From: Thermocaproicibacter melissae
GTDB lineage: Bacteria > Bacillota > Clostridia > Oscillospirales > Acutalibacteraceae
NCBI RefSeq assembly: GCF_024498295.1
Contig: NZ_CP101827.1
Coordinates: forward strand, 248,001 to 312,000
Reading direction: 5' to 3'
DNA length: 64,000 nt
Shown: positions 10,506-18,556 of the stretch, in pieces
How positions within the stretch are numbered: position 1 is the stretch's first letter
Layout of the letters: every line of letters starts with the position of its first letter
Notes under the pieces: generated by a model
What the model was told of the DNA's origin: nothing
Databases searched by the model: none
Seen by the model: the letters and a program-made list of their open reading frames with translations, nothing else
Made by a program: the position numbers and the translations under genes

Positions 10506-12644
10506 TTACCTGTTTGCCGAAGCAGGCGAAGCCGCTTCGGACGATGCAGAAGAAGCCGCAGAAGATGTCTGCTGCGAAGGCATGACGATGTTGCCGTTCG
10601 CGTCCACGGTTTTGCCGTAGAAATAAGCGTCAAAGATATCCTTTGCAACGCCAAGCGAGTAGGTGCTTGTTCCGCCGTGCGGCAGTATCACCGCAATGGC
10701 GATTTCCGGATTGTCATACGGCGCGAAACCGATGAAAACTTCGTTATCCGAGTGGCCGGTACCGGTCTCTGCAGTGCCGGTCTTGCCGGCGACGGCGATG
10801 CCGTAATTGGCAAATGTGCCGGCGGCTGTTCCGCCTGGCTGTGTGCAGGCACGCATACCCGCTTTGACATAATTGAGATTCTGCTGGGAAACACCTAACT
10901 CGGCGACCTTTGTAACCGGTGTTGTATAGACGGTTTTGGTCCGAGAATAATCCAGAATTTTTTCGACAATATGCGTCTTGAGGCGCACGCCGTTGTTGGC
11001 GATGGTTGCACAGTAAGTCGCCAGCTGAAGCGGAGTGAGCTGATTGTCGCTTTGGCCGATGGACGCCTGAACGGTGTCGCCGGCATTCCAAGCCGTACCG
11101 CCGGCAGCCCTGCGTTCTTCCGGCCCGGCAAGCGTGCCTTGGCTTTCCCCGACCTCAACGCCGGTCGCAACACCGAGTCCTAGGCGTTTGGCATAAAGAT
11201 TCATGGCCGTAATGCCGGTGCGGTAACCCACGTTGCAGAAATAGACGTTGCACGATTTAGCGAGCGCGCCCTCAAGCGAAAGGTGGCCATGGCCCGAGAG
11301 TTTCCAGCAGTGCAGGTGCAGGTCGCTAAAAATATACACACCGGTGCAGTCAAACACCGTTGAATTCGTAATGGTGCCTTCCTGAAGCGCTGCCAAAGCT
11401 ACCGACGGCTTAAAACTGGAACCCGGGGTAAACACGCCGTTGAAGGCACGGTTCAGCAGCGGCCTTGTTTTATCATTCAGGAGCTGAGTCATGTATTTTG
11501 AATCGCTGGCAGCCTTGTTCTGGTCATAAGAGGGGTAGGTGGAAGCGGCAAGAACCGCAAAGTCCTTCACGCGAAGAACAACGGCGGCACCTTCGGTGCA
11601 GTCTGCGCCCATCGGGTTCTCCGCCGTACCGTGCTTCTTTCCGTATTCCTGTGCGCCCTTGACATTCTTTGCGAGGGAAGCGTTGATAACCTTTTGCAGG
11701 TTGCTGTCGATGGAAAGCTGAACCGTATTGCCGGCAATTGGCTGTTTTGTGACGGTTTCGGAGACAAAGTTGCCGTTTGCGTCAAGCTCAACGGTTTTCT
11801 CTCCGGCTTTACCACAAAGCCAGTTTTCAAAGACCTTTTCAACGCCGCTCGTGCCAACGCGTGCATTCATCGCGTAGCCCTTCTTGAGATAGCTGTCCAG
11901 CTCGTCGGCGGAGATGGCTCCTACGGTTCCGAGAATCTGCGGCATGAGGGAACCGTCCGGATATTTCCGGATGGTTGTAACCTTGGCTTCCACGCCCGGC
12001 AGCTCGGAGGAATTCTCGCTGATGATGGCAACCGTATCCTGGCTGACGTCCTCGGCGAAAATATAAGGCGTTGAAATGGAAAAGCCCGTCTTTGTCATAT
12101 TGTAGCGCACGGAAACAATGTTTCTTGTATCCTGTGGGGAATATCCCTTGCAGTCGTATTTTTCAATCAGGGCATCCATGCACTGCTCGGCCGTGGCGTA
12201 AGTCTGAAGGCCCAAAAAGCCCTTGGACTTGAGGTAGGCGATGTCTTTGTCACGGCCGGAGATAAACTCATATTTTCCCTGAGAGTTTACGGTAATAGGA
12301 AGCTCGTCCTCCCATTTCTCGTTGCGCGAATTCAGAAGCTTGATGAGCTTGAGAATGGTGGCGTTCTTTGTTTTGGTCGTCATGGTGGCGGCGTTGAACG
12401 TGATGGCATACCCTGTCTGGTTCACCGCAAGGCCGTTTCCTTTCGTGTCGATAATCTCGCCGCGCGCGGCCTCCATGGTTACTTTGTCGTCACTGGAAGA
12501 GTTGGCTGTCTGAAGCCATTTGTCGCCTTCCAATAGCTGCCAGCGCGTGAGCCGAGCGCCGAAAACGAGTCCCACCGCGACCATGAATATCACTAAAAAC
12601 GCGACGCGTCCTTTGCTGACCGACTTTTTCTCTTCTTCGTCCAA
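10506..12644 (-). CDS. mrdA: Penicillin-binding protein 2 (transpeptidase)
   Basis: Class B PBP that cross-links peptidoglycan during elongation, working with MreC/MreD. One N-terminal TM helix (VAFLVIFMVAVGLVFGA) precedes the dimerisation domain and a C-terminal transpeptidase domain. Catalytic motifs: GSSFKP (about residue 408), SCNVYF (about 463) and GKTGTAETG (about 615). A TTG start with AAGGAGG ten bases upstream is preferred over an ATG 12 codons earlier, which would overlap mreD and skip that site. The last 20 residues are a low-complexity Ser/Ala tail. Confidence 0.93.
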   Translation of the reverse strand: MDEEEKKSVSKGRVAFLVIFMVAVGLVFGARLTRWQLLEGDKWLQTANSSSDDKVTMEAARGEIIDTKGNGLAVNQTGYAITFNAATMTTKTKNATILKLIKLLNSRNEKWEDELPITVNSQGKYEFISGRDKDIAYLKSKGFLGLQTYATAEQCMDALIEKYDCKGYSPQDTRNIVSVRYNMTKTGFSISTPYIFAEDVSQDTVAIISENSSELPGVEAKVTTIRKYPDGSLMPQILGTVGAISADELDSYLKKGYAMNARVGTSGVEKVFENWLCGKAGEKTVELDANGNFVSETVTKQPIAGNTVQLSIDSNLQKVINASLAKNVKGAQEYGKKHGTAENPMGADCTEGAAVVLRVKDFAVLAASTYPSYDQNKAASDSKYMTQLLNDKTRPLLNRAFNGVFTPGSSFKPSVALAALQEGTITNSTVFDCTGVYIFSDLHLHCWKLSGHGHLSLEGALAKSCNVYFCNVGYRTGITAMNLYAKRLGLGVATGVEVGESQGTLAGPEERRAAGGTAWNAGDTVQASIGQSDNQLTPLQLATYCATIANNGVRLKTHIVEKILDYSRTKTVYTTPVTKVAELGVSQQNLNYVKAGMRACTQPGGTAAGTFANYGIAVAGKTGTAETGTGHSDNEVFIGFAPYDNPEIAIAVILPHGGTSTYSLGVAKDIFDAYFYGKTVDANGNIVMPSQQTSSAASSASSEAASPASANR

Positions 12645-12648
12645 AGCC

Positions 12649-13161
12649 TTATTCCTCCTTGGAGCGGATCTGCAGCGCAAGAGCCCGATTGAAATAGTAG
12701 GTAATCGGCATGACCGCAGAGGTGTACAGATAAATGAACAGGTAATGGGCTGTCAGAGAATAAAGAGGATCGCTGTAGCCCGGCATGACATAGAAGCACG
12801 CCCAGTCAAGCAGCGTGAGCGCTGCCGCGGAAATCAACACAACGAGCATGGCGGAAAGAAGATTCGTGCGAATCAGATTGGCCGCGACGAGCGAAATAAT
12901 AAAGCACAGCGCGGCAAGCAGCATCGCGTGGGACCCCAGCAGGGTCCCCATGCCGAAATCAACGAGAAGGCCGCCAAACAGTCCGAACAGCATGGCGGGA
13001 ATCTCCGTTTCAAACATCGCGATTGCCAGCACAACCGGAATCACCAAAACCGGACGCGCCCCGAAAAGCTGCGGGATGAGGCGCGGTGTCTCCTGCAGCA
13101 CAAAGCAGACAAGAATCTCGATGGCATAGGCAAGCCACCGGATAAACCGATATTTTGACAT
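12649..13161 (-). CDS. mreD: Rod shape-determining protein MreD
   Basis: A 170-residue polytopic membrane protein with five or six hydrophobic segments and the MreD-like LFGLFGGLLVDFGMG motif in the middle. It partners MreC and PBP2 in the elongasome. It follows mreC with one base between, and its ATG has GGGGG seven bases upstream. Family sequence conservation is low, so the call leans on position as well as topology. Confidence 0.9.
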   Translation of the reverse strand: MSKYRFIRWLAYAIEILVCFVLQETPRLIPQLFGARPVLVIPVVLAIAMFETEIPAMLFGLFGGLLVDFGMGTLLGSHAMLLAALCFIISLVAANLIRTNLLSAMLVVLISAAALTLLDWACFYVMPGYSDPLYSLTAHYLFIYLYTSAVMPITYYFNRALALQIRSKEE

Positions 13162-13162
13162 C

Positions 13163-14059
13163 TTATTTTCCCCCGGATGAAGCAGGCAAAGAGGATGACG
13201 CAGAGCTATTCGCCGCTTTCATCGCCTCGCCCTGCCCTGCAAACGAAGTAATGACGAGAACGTCACGCACTTCCTTCACATTCACCGCCGGCTCCACTTC
13301 TGCGTAGAGTGAAACGTCGACATCGCTCCTCTTGACCGACTTCACTGTGCCAATCACAAGGTTGCGTGGATACACTCCGCCAATGCCGCTGGTGACAACA
13401 ATATCGCCCGCAGCCACTTTCGTGTCGCTGCTGAGGTAGCGCAGCTTCAGGATATTTGCATCTGCTGATTTTATATCGCACCCGATGACGCCGGTCTCCC
13501 GCGTGACCTTATCCATCGCGCTGATCTGCGTGCTCGGGGAAAGGAACGTCGTCACCCTGCTGTAAGAATTGCTTACCGCCGAGACCCACCCAACAACGCC
13601 TGCGTCTGTCACCACAGGGTCATTGAGCGACACGCCGCTGCGTGTTCCCTGGTCAATGGTGAACTCCCCGAACAGATTGTTCGGGTCACGCCCTACGACT
13701 GCCGCCGTAATCGGCTTAAAATCCGGATTTTCATTTTTAAGCTCCAGAAATTTGCGCAGCTGTGAGTTTTCCTGCTGGTAAGTGTAATAATTCACGAGCT
13801 TTTTCCGGAGCGCATCTACTTCGGCGCGCAGTTGCTCGTTCTCCGCCTCTAGCTGCTCTTTCGTCTTTCCGCTCCCTGTTACGGCCGCCGCATTATTGGT
13901 CACAATGGTGCTGATGCGTTGCATGGGTGTGGCAACGCTTCCGAAAAGATTGGCCGTAAGGGAGTTTGGTGTGTTGGATGTAGCGAGCATCAGGCAGAAC
14001 ATGACAAAGATGAGCGCCACAAGAAGTTTGAACCCCGTGGAACGAAAAACGTCTTTCAC
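13163..14059 (-). CDS. mreC: Rod shape-determining protein MreC
   Basis: Single-pass membrane protein of 298 residues that scaffolds the elongation machinery. After a TM helix at residues 8-28 comes a coiled coil rich in Glu/Lys/Leu (EQLEAENEQLRAEVDAL), then the beta-rich domain with AAVVGRDPNNLFGEFTIDQG. I chose a GTG start with AGGAGG eight bases upstream; the longer frame reads through the promoter. It ends in a Ser/Ala-rich tail. First gene of the cell-shape operon; mreB is not in the window. Confidence 0.93.
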   Translation of the reverse strand: MKDVFRSTGFKLLVALIFVMFCLMLATSNTPNSLTANLFGSVATPMQRISTIVTNNAAAVTGSGKTKEQLEAENEQLRAEVDALRKKLVNYYTYQQENSQLRKFLELKNENPDFKPITAAVVGRDPNNLFGEFTIDQGTRSGVSLNDPVVTDAGVVGWVSAVSNSYSRVTTFLSPSTQISAMDKVTRETGVIGCDIKSADANILKLRYLSSDTKVAAGDIVVTSGIGGVYPRNLVIGTVKSVKRSDVDVSLYAEVEPAVNVKEVRDVLVITSFAGQGEAMKAANSSASSSLPASSGGK

Positions 14060-14140
14060 GAACGTTTCCTCCTGTTTGAAAAAAGCCGAATCATCGCCGA
14101 CAGAACAAAATTTTGACCGGGCTGACTGGTAGATAGAATG

Positions 14141-14169
14141 ATTATAACATGCTTTTCCACAGCGTGCAA
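14141..14169 (-). promoter_or_regulatory. Sigma-A promoter of the mreC operon
   Basis: TTGCAC (14164-14169) and TATAAT (14141-14146) on the minus strand with a 17-base spacer, about 80 bases upstream of the mreC GTG. It supports the downstream GTG start rather than the upstream ATG at 14209. Confidence 0.8.
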
Positions 14170-14216
14170 TGTTCCCACTTTGGATGAATTTATTGCAAGT
14201 TCTTTCCAAAACCCTC

Positions 14217-14277
14217 TTGACAAATGAAAGCCTGTGTTATATGGTTAGTTACACAAGTAATTAACCGGTTAACTTGA
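14217..14277 (+). promoter_or_regulatory. Promoter and candidate operator of the GntR-ABC operon
   Basis: TTGACA (14217-14222), 17 bases, then TATGGT (14240-14245). Between the -10 and the ribosome site is a symmetric stretch containing GTTAC-acaa-GTAAT and the palindrome TTAACCGGTTAA. YtrA-type GntR repressors bind palindromes next to their own promoters, so this is the expected operator position; the exact site is inferred. Confidence 0.55.
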
Positions 14278-14289
14278 AAGGAACAGTCT

Positions 14290-14664
14290 ATGACGAATCC
14301 GTTTGTTGAGGAAAAACCGATATTCCTCCAAATTGCAGAACGCTTGGAAGACGCGATTCTCTCCGGCGCATTTCCGGAAGAAAGCCGCCTGCCCTCTACC
14401 ACGGAGATTTCGGCCGCCTACCGCATCAATCCCGCAACGGCGCTCAAAGGCGTCACCCTTCTGGTGGAGGAAGGCATTGCCTACAAGCAGCGCGGCATCG
14501 GGATGTTTGTCCGCAAAGGTGCCCGCAGTCTCATTGCAGAGAAGCGCCGGAACGCATTTTACAGCGATTTTGTGCTTCCTCTTGTCTCCGAAGCCAAAAA
14601 GCTCGGGATTTCGGAGCAGGAACTGACCGCCATGTTGGAAAGAGGTTTTCGGAATGATACTTGA
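14290..14664 (+). CDS. GntR-family regulator, YtrA subfamily
   Basis: A 124-residue regulator: N-terminal winged helix (PIFLQIAERLEDAILSGAF, LPSTTEISAAYRINPATA, EEGIAYKQRGIGMFV) followed by only about 50 residues. That short C-terminal helical part is typical of the YtrA subfamily, which controls neighbouring ABC transporter genes, often in response to cell-wall antibiotics. Its last 11 bases overlap the ABC ATPase gene, so it is the first gene of that operon and probably autoregulates it. Confidence 0.92.
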   Translation: MTNPFVEEKPIFLQIAERLEDAILSGAFPEESRLPSTTEISAAYRINPATALKGVTLLVEEGIAYKQRGIGMFVRKGARSLIAEKRRNAFYSDFVLPLVSEAKKLGISEQELTAMLERGFRNDT

Positions 14665-15502
14665 AATCAAGAATGTTTCCAAATACTTTCAGGGGAAGCC
14701 TGCGGTTGACCGCGTAAACATTACCTTGGAAGGGCCGCTCATCTGCGGTTTGCTCGGCCGCAACGGGGCGGGCAAGACGACGCTGATGAACATGATTTCT
14801 GGAAAGCTTTTCCCCACAATTGGGAGCATCTTTCTGGACGGCGAGCCGCTACAGGAAAATGACCTTATGCTCGGCAAAGTGATAAGCATGGGGGAAATTA
14901 ACTACCTGCCGGAAGGCATGAAAATCTGCGAGGTTTTTCGCTTCATGGAAATGCTTTACCCGGGCTTTGACCGGGACTACGCAGACAGCCTCAGCAAAAA
15001 GTTTGAACTTGACACGCTCAAGAAAAACAACAAACTTTCAACCGGCCAAAGCACAATGATGAAGCTGATTCTCTGCCTTGCCAGCAGTGCCTCGGTTCTT
15101 CTTCTCGACGAACCCGTCCTCGGCCTAGACGCATACAACCGCGATCTGTTCTACCGCCTGCTTGCCGAAGATTACGAGAGAAATCCCCGCCTTGTGATAC
15201 TCTCCACTCACCTGATTGAGGAAGTCGCCGGTCTTATCGAACGGGCCATCATCATCCGCTCAGGGCGCATCATTCTCGATGAGAATGTGGATTCTCTAAT
15301 CAGCGGTTCTTATTCCGTGAGCGGGCCGAGCCAAGCTGTTGACAGCTACGCCTCCGGAAAAGATATTCTGGGGGCGGATACGCTCGGCGGCTTAAAGACC
15401 GTCTACCTGCGGGGCAAACCGGCACACGAAGCCTTATCTGCTGGGCTGGAAGTCGGGCCAATTAGTTTGCAGAAGCTCTTTATTGAGCTTACAAACCGTT
15501 GA
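14654..15502 (+). CDS. ABC transporter ATP-binding protein
   Basis: A 282-residue ATPase, YtrB/BcrA-like. Walker A GRNGAGKTT (about residues 36-44), Walker B VLLLDEPVLGLD (about 148-160) and the His loop LSTHL are intact. The signature reads LSTGQ instead of LSGGQ, a common variant in this group. A 70-residue C-terminal extension follows the ATPase core. Coupled to the GntR gene upstream and to the membrane protein gene downstream. The substrate is unknown; antibiotic or lipid export or sensing is an inference from operon type. Confidence 0.92.
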   Translation: MILEIKNVSKYFQGKPAVDRVNITLEGPLICGLLGRNGAGKTTLMNMISGKLFPTIGSIFLDGEPLQENDLMLGKVISMGEINYLPEGMKICEVFRFMEMLYPGFDRDYADSLSKKFELDTLKKNNKLSTGQSTMMKLILCLASSASVLLLDEPVLGLDAYNRDLFYRLLAEDYERNPRLVILSTHLIEEVAGLIERAIIIRSGRIILDENVDSLISGSYSVSGPSQAVDSYASGKDILGADTLGGLKTVYLRGKPAHEALSAGLEVGPISLQKLFIELTNR

Positions 15503-15516
15503 AAGGAGAACTTGCT

Positions 15517-16254
15517 ATGAATCTCAAACCGATTCTGCGCTATCAGTGTCTGGAAGTCAGCAAAGCTTTTTTCCCTTTTTATTTTTTCATTTTCCTCCAA
15601 AATTTCTTCCAAATTCTGATTGATCCATCACCTGACACCCCAAGTACTTTTCGTGGCAATGAAATCGCCACCATGATAGTATGCTTCGTCATCGGAATTT
15701 TGATTTTCAAGAATAACTTTCGGTTTTTCACTTCCTTCAGTGTTTCACGCAAACGTCTCTTTTTTGGTTTTCTGAGCGGATTGGGCCTTACTTCGCTTGC
15801 GGTTTCCCTGATTGACACCTTCAACTTTGCAGTATTCTCAAAATTTATGAAATCTCGCACCCTTTACTTGATTATGGCGCAAAATTTTTTCGGAAAAAGC
15901 CCAGATGCTCCAATCACGCCGTCTCTGATCTTTGCAAACTGGCTCTGGTGTTTCCTCGAGTACCTTTGCGTTGCATTATTCGGTTTGCTTATCGGCGCTC
16001 TCTACTATCGCATGAGCAAGCCGGTTAAAATTATTGTCTCCGTTGGAGTTCCCTCCATTCTCTTCTTGATTCTTCCTCTGATTGACAGTAATCTTGCGAA
16101 GGGGAGAATTCTCCATTTTTTAGTAGACACCTTTGTCTGGTGGGTGAACCTATCGTTGAAAACGGGTTCCGATCTTTTTTCTCGCCTTGCCATGGCCGCA
16201 ACTTTTTTGGGCCTTTTTTGGCTTCTGCTCCGCAAGGCGGAAGTGAAGGCATAA
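15517..16254 (+). CDS. ABC transporter membrane subunit, putative
   Basis: A 245-residue polytopic protein with about six hydrophobic segments (including IATMIVCFVIGILIF and WLWCFLEYLCVALFGLLIG). I recognise no specific family; the call rests on position directly after the ATPase gene and on topology. The ATG with AAAGGAG eight bases upstream is preferred to the in-frame TTG at 15499, which overlaps that site. It is richer in A+T than its neighbours, as is common for such permeases. Followed by two hairpins. Confidence 0.72.
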   Translation: MNLKPILRYQCLEVSKAFFPFYFFIFLQNFFQILIDPSPDTPSTFRGNEIATMIVCFVIGILIFKNNFRFFTSFSVSRKRLFFGFLSGLGLTSLAVSLIDTFNFAVFSKFMKSRTLYLIMAQNFFGKSPDAPITPSLIFANWLWCFLEYLCVALFGLLIGALYYRMSKPVKIIVSVGVPSILFLILPLIDSNLAKGRILHFLVDTFVWWVNLSLKTGSDLFSRLAMAATFLGLFWLLLRKAEVKA

Positions 16255-16256
16255 CG

Positions 16257-16300
16257 AAAGGAGCTGCTGCAAAAGGAAAGTACTGCAGCAGCTCCTTTCT
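16257..16300 (+). terminator. Hairpin terminator of the GntR-ABC operon
   Basis: A 15-bp stem (AAAGGAGCTGCTGCA with TGCAGCAGCTCCTTT) lies three bases after the stop codon, with a loop containing GGAAAG and a weak T tract (TTTCTT). The GGAAA loop resembles the hairpins at 285 and 16405. Confidence 0.7.
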
Positions 16301-16404
16301 TAAGGAAAAAGCAGCACAAACGCCGTTTTTCCGTGTATGCCAATCCAACAAGAACTGAATCTGGTTTCAGTCAGCCCGTAAAAATAGCAGTCAAAAACAA
16401 AAAG

Positions 16405-16438
16405 CCTCCTGTTGTAGTATGGAAACTACAACAGGAGG
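16405..16438. terminator. Bidirectional hairpin terminator (repeat family member 2)
   Basis: Stem CCTCCTGTTGTA with TACAACAGGAGG and a GTATGGAAAC loop. Compared with 285-318 both stem strands changed together (GC to TA), keeping perfect pairing. The T tract is strong on the minus strand (CTTTTTGTTTTT), so it probably serves the UPF0340 gene. Confidence 0.8.
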
Positions 16439-16513
16439 TTATTTCATGGCATGAAAATATACATAAGTAGAAGGGCTGAGCGAAGAGATTTCCTCTTAAA
16501 AAGCAGAAGGCAA

Positions 16514-17065
16514 TTACAGGTACCGCTCGTCGTAGTGGGCGCGCTCTCCGCCGATGAACTTCGGTCTGGTGCGGGCGCACACAAGGTTCGCTTCGCCGAT
16601 TTTCCGAATCGAAACGCGGACGGGCACCGCCACGGGCTGCAGGTGCATGCCGATGAGCGTGTCGCCGATGTCGATGCCGGCCTGCGCCTGAATCCTTTCG
16701 ACGGCAACCGGCTCTCGGAACGCGTGATAGGCCGCTGTGGCAAACGAACCGCCCGCCTTCGGCTGCGGCACGACGTTCACAATGGGCAACCGGTAATACT
16801 CCGCCGCCTCACGCTCAACAATCAGCGCACGGTTCAGGTGTTCGCAGCATTGGGCGGCTAGGAAAATCTTCTTTTCCTTCAGTACGGCGTAAATCGCTTC
16901 AAACAGCGCGTCGGCTATTTCCGTGTTGGAAAAAGTACCGATCTTATGTCCGGCAACTTCGCTGGACGAGCAACCCACGACAAAAAGCCCGTTTTCCTTC
17001 ATTCGCGCAGTTTCAAGCAGCTCACGCACGGCAGTTTCGGCCGCTTTTGCAAGATCTTCATACAT
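16514..17065 (-). CDS. UPF0340 family protein (YwlG-like)
   Basis: A 183-residue protein of the TIGR01440/UPF0340 family. Recognisable stretches are GLFVVGCSSSEVAGHKIG, AQCCEHLNRALIVE and GIDIGDTLIGMHL. The family is widespread in Firmicutes and has no settled biochemical role that I know of. The ATG at residue 6 of the open frame is chosen because GGAGG lies eight bases upstream; the earlier ATG overlaps that site. Last gene of a minus-strand run after the parA- and comFB-like genes. Confidence 0.88.
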   Translation of the reverse strand: MYEDLAKAAETAVRELLETARMKENGLFVVGCSSSEVAGHKIGTFSNTEIADALFEAIYAVLKEKKIFLAAQCCEHLNRALIVEREAAEYYRLPIVNVVPQPKAGGSFATAAYHAFREPVAVERIQAQAGIDIGDTLIGMHLQPVAVPVRVSIRKIGEANLVCARTRPKFIGGERAHYDERYL

Positions 17066-17140
17066 CCGCAATTCCTCCATTCAAAAACGGGTTTCCGAAA
17101 CGCCCGCCGATTATCCTTAAATATATTAGTAGTTAGTGGC

Positions 17141-17611
17141 TTAGTGGCGCGGGTTCGCGCGCACTTTAATGACAGCTTGAATCATCGCCGCTATGACCTG
17201 CGCATTGATCTGCGGGGTGATATCCGGCTCCGGTTCGCCTTCCGCCAGAACCATATATTTCGGCGGCAGCTTGTTGAGCGCAAGCGCCACGATATCCTTG
17301 CGGCAGCGGTCACACCGGCAGCAGGAAAAGCGCTCCAGCACATCATTGAGCTTGCCGAGAACATAATTTTCCATGATATTTACCACCGTAGTCTGGCGGT
17401 TGTCAAATGACGGGAGCGTGATGTGGTGCGGCTTCATCTCTTTTTGAGGCGTCGCCGGAATGGCGGCTGGCTTCTTCGCAGCCTCGTTCACAGGCTCCGC
17501 CGCGGAAACCGGTTCGATTTTCGGTTCTTGGGCAAGTGCAGAGCGCACAGACGAGGGCATCAGTTTTTTATACATCTGCTCCTTGTCAATCTCATTCTTC
17601 GTCCGAGACAA
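17141..17611 (-). CDS. ComFB-like late competence development protein
   Basis: A 156-residue protein. The C-terminal 90 residues match the ComFB domain: NIMENYVLGKLNDVL, then CCRCDRCRKDIVALALNKLPPKY. The N-terminal 60 residues are a Pro/Ala/Glu-rich linker. The TTG start three bases after the parA stop has AAGGGGG upstream; an ATG 12 codons in is the alternative. ComFB domains occur in competence loci and, in cyanobacteria, bind cyclic dinucleotides; the role here is unknown. Confidence 0.75.
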   Translation of the reverse strand: MSRTKNEIDKEQMYKKLMPSSVRSALAQEPKIEPVSAAEPVNEAAKKPAAIPATPQKEMKPHHITLPSFDNRQTTVVNIMENYVLGKLNDVLERFSCCRCDRCRKDIVALALNKLPPKYMVLAEGEPEPDITPQINAQVIAAMIQAVIKVRANPRH

Positions 17612-17614
17612 AAC

Positions 17615-18376
17615 TTATACCCCCTTCGCAAGCAATTCGTCGATGAATTTCTCGTAATCGCGCGTCACGGTTGCGTGCGGGGCATAATCAAAGAGACTTT
17701 TCTGCACCGACTGCGCTTCGCCCGCAACAACGCTGCTGCGGATGAACGCGTCAAACACGCGGATATGCAGATCCTCCGCAATCAACTCCGCGGTGCCGCG
17801 CACCTCGCGCCCGAGATGGGTCTTGGGGTTGTATTTTGTCAGAAGAATTCCCGCGATGGAAAGCGTGTTGTTGCAGTATTTCTGCACGCGCACCACGGTT
17901 TCGTAAAGCTGCGCGATGCCCTGCAGACTGAAAATATCCGGAAGCATCGGCACAATGATGTAATCCGACGCGGTAAACGCATTAATGGTAAGAATGCCCA
18001 GCGCCGGCGGCGTATCAATTAATATGTAATCGTAGAAATCCTGCACCGGAGCGAGCGCTTCCCGAAGCAGATATTCACGGCCTGTGCTGGTATACTCCAA
18101 ATCAATGCCGCTCAGCAGGATGCTGGAAATGATAACATCCATCGCCTTAAGGCGCTGAATGGCATATTGAATTTTCACTTCTCCTTTGAGCACATCATAA
18201 ATCGACGCGCTGATCGTCGTATCAGCTCCCACGCTGAAGCCGAGGTTTCCCTGTGGGTCAAGGTCAATCGCCAAAACCCGGAAACCTCTCTTCTTGAGGC
18301 CCGCCGCAACAGAACAGGTGGTGGTCGTCTTCCCGACGCCGCCCTTTTGGTTTGAAACGGCTATTACCCTTGCCAT
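17615..18376 (-). CDS. ParA/Soj-family ATPase
   Basis: A 253-residue ParA-type ATPase. NQKGGVGKTTTT (residues 9-20) is the deviant Walker A, LAIDLDPQGN the A' motif and YILIDTPPALG the Walker B. ParA proteins bind DNA non-specifically when ATP-bound and move cargo, usually a ParB-parS complex. No parB lies beside it; instead it is followed at three bases by the comFB-like gene. So it may be an orphan ParA rather than the chromosomal Soj. GGAGG precedes the ATG. Confidence 0.9.
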   Translation of the reverse strand: MARVIAVSNQKGGVGKTTTTCSVAAGLKKRGFRVLAIDLDPQGNLGFSVGADTTISASIYDVLKGEVKIQYAIQRLKAMDVIISSILLSGIDLEYTSTGREYLLREALAPVQDFYDYILIDTPPALGILTINAFTASDYIIVPMLPDIFSLQGIAQLYETVVRVQKYCNNTLSIAGILLTKYNPKTHLGREVRGTAELIAEDLHIRVFDAFIRSSVVAGEAQSVQKSLFDYAPHATVTRDYEKFIDELLAKGV

Positions 18377-18435
18377 GCGAAATCCTCCATTTTCCCTACG
18401 CGCCGCATCGCTTTTTTCTGCAGCATCTAAATGTT

Positions 18436-18464
18436 ATTATAGCGAAAGCCTGCTGCTTTTACAA
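18436..18464 (-). promoter_or_regulatory. Sigma-A promoter of the parA operon
   Basis: TTGTAA (18459-18464) and TATAAT (18436-18441) with a 17-base spacer on the minus strand, about 60 bases before the parA start. It diverges from the aroF promoter 28 bases away. Confidence 0.75.
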
Positions 18465-18491
18465 TATAAGTTATCCTCTAGCAGAACGGCC

Positions 18492-18520
18492 TTGCATTTT
18501 AACGCTTTAACAGTTAAAAT
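18492..18520 (+). promoter_or_regulatory. Sigma-A promoter of aroF with overlapping inverted repeat
   Basis: TTGCAT (18492-18497), 17 bases, TAAAAT (18515-18520). The arms TTTTAAC and GTTAAAA, nine bases apart, span the -35 to -10 interval, an arrangement expected of a repressor operator. No regulator is identified. Confidence 0.7.
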
Positions 18521-18556
18521 GAATAAAGAATCTATTGCCGATTGGGGATACTGGTC

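Noticed and set aside
14060-14209. Upstream ATG start for mreC
   Set aside because: The extra 50 codons read through the TTGCAC-N17-TATAAT promoter; the GTG with AGGAGG is better placed.
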